Source of the DNA: Acidobacteriota bacterium
Lineage (GTDB): Bacteria > Acidobacteriota > Polarisedimenticolia > Gp22-AA2
Assembly: GCA_016202915.1 (NCBI GenBank)
Contig: JACQNT010000001.1
Location: forward strand, 1-13,927
Length of the DNA stretch: 13,927 nt
Direction: 5' to 3'
In this document: piece by piece, positions 13,154 to 13,927 of the stretch
Layout of the letters: every line of letters begins with the position of its first letter
Position numbering within the stretch: the stretch's first letter is position 1
The notes under the pieces: generated by a model
Told to the model about the DNA's origin: nothing
The model's database searches: none
The model's input: the letters and a program-made list of their open reading frames with translations, nothing else
Translations under genes and position numbers: made by a program

Positions 13154-13927
13154 CTATCGACCCCAGTCACGCGGGTAGCGGAAGTCGACCCCGATCGTGC
13201 GCGGAGACAGCTTGGCGATGAGCGGAGGCCGCCTCTTGAACTGCGACCTGACGATCCGCGCGATCATCCGCTCCACCATGCGTCGCGGGAAGCCGGCCGC
13301 CACCGCCTCCGGCGGGGTGGCGCGGCGATCGACCAGGAGGACGAGAAGGCCGTCGATGTCGGCGTAGGAGTATCCGAGATCCTTCTCGTCCGCCTGCCCG
13401 GCCCAGAGATCGGCGGTGGGCGTCTTCCAGACGATCGCCTCGGGCAGGCCGAGGTGGAGGGCCAGCATCCTGACCTGGGTCTTGTACAGATCGCCGAGGG
13501 GGTTGATCCCGGAGGCCATGTCGCCGTGGATGGTGCCGTACCCCAGGAGGAGCTCGGTCTTGTTGCTCGTCCCCAGGACCATGGCGTCCCTCGCCGCCGA
13601 CAGGTCGTAGAGGATCGCCATCCGCTCGCGCGCCATCTTGTTGCCGCGGCGCAGGCGCGAGGCGCCCCGGCGCCGTCTGAAGTAGGCCTCCACCATCGGC
13701 GTGATCTCCACCGTCGCGGAGCGCGCCCGGAGGAGGCGGACCACCCGCCGCGCGTCGCTCAGGCTGTCCCGGCTCGAGGTGCGGTAGGGCATCAGGACGG
13801 AGAGGACGTTCCGGGGGCCGAGGGCCCGGCAGGCGATCGCGGCCGCGGTGGCCGAATCGACGCCCCCGGAGAGGCCCACGACGACCTTCGAGAAGCCGGC
13901 CTTCCGGCTCTCCCGGCGGACGAAGTC
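13154..13927 (-). CDS. nadE: NH3-dependent NAD+ synthetase NadE (5' end beyond window)
   Basis: Amidates nicotinic acid adenine dinucleotide to NAD+ using ATP and ammonia. The frame is open to the window edge (257 residues plus stop), so only the N-terminal one or two dozen residues are missing. An in-frame GTG at 13879 lies inside the conserved core and is not the start. Motifs: PP-loop VVGLSGGVDSATAAA, GNKMARERMAILYDLS, VLGTSNKTELLLGYGTIHGD, GINPLGDLYKTQV and TADLWAGQADEKDLGYSY. No glutaminase (nitrilase) domain can be fused C-terminally, and none is visible in the part that remains N-terminally. First visible gene of the nadE-rsmI-smpB operon; its promoter lies outside the window. Confidence 0.95.
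   Translation of the reverse strand, partial: DFVRRESRKAGFSKVVVGLSGGVDSATAAAIACRALGPRNVLSVLMPYRTSSRDSLSDARRVVRLLRARSATVEITPMVEAYFRRRRGASRLRRGNKMARERMAILYDLSAARDAMVLGTSNKTELLLGYGTIHGDMASGINPLGDLYKTQVRMLALHLGLPEAIVWKTPTADLWAGQADEKDLGYSYADIDGLLVLLVDRRATPPEAVAAGFPRRMVERMIARIVRSQFKRRPPLIAKLSPRTIGVDFRYPRDWGR

Overview
The window is a GC-rich (by eye roughly two-thirds or more G+C) bacterial chromosomal segment. It is densely packed, with short intergenic gaps and no tRNA, rRNA, CRISPR, IS or phage genes that I can see. The gene content (GAF-GGDEF and EAL signalling proteins, an NtrC-type activator, a hybrid histidine kinase, the nadE-rsmI-smpB set, and a hypothetical protein starting VTGFNTDVEHQGR) suggests a free-living Gram-negative-type bacterium. 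Acidobacteriota or a neighbouring GC-rich soil or subsurface phylum is my best guess. That placement is inference; no marker gene here settles it.

Layout. 1-732 (minus): 3'-truncated gene for a BtuF/TroA-like substrate-binding lipoprotein, with a good sigma70-type promoter and a 13-bp palindrome upstream. 979-3616 (plus): a two-gene cyclic-di-GMP unit, a membrane-anchored GAF-GGDEF diguanylate cyclase followed by a degenerate-GGDEF/EAL phosphodiesterase. 3633-3955 (minus): a lower-GC islet holding a 69-residue orphan protein gene, a GNRA-type hairpin and a strong intrinsic terminator. 4227-5666 (plus): an NtrC-family sigma54 activator whose receiver has lost its acidic pocket. 5612-7776 (minus): a translationally coupled pair, a DUF1611/DgcN-like protein and an enolase-superfamily DgcA/dipeptide-epimerase-like protein, which together resemble a D-glutamate (cell-wall amino acid) salvage route. 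7926-9590 (plus): an orphan two-domain protein with an apparently leaderless promoter, then thiS (no standard start codon) and thiG for the thiamin thiazole moiety. 9765-11753 (plus): a hybrid sensor histidine kinase with its own promoter. 11757-13927 (minus): smpB, rsmI and the 5'-truncated nadE, an overlapping housekeeping operon.

How they work together. Three signalling modules (c-di-GMP pair, sigma54 activator, hybrid kinase) are interleaved with metabolic genes, and no obvious partner kinase sits beside the activator. Convergent neighbours are extremely tight: the activator and the epimerase overlap by 55 bp tail to tail, and the kinase and smpB stops are 3 bp apart. The most unusual points are the altered receiver of the sigma54 activator, the small orphan gene with its structured 3' region, the missing thiS start codon, and the leaderless promoter of the orphan protein. 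I see no clear-cut novel multi-gene defence or mobile system.
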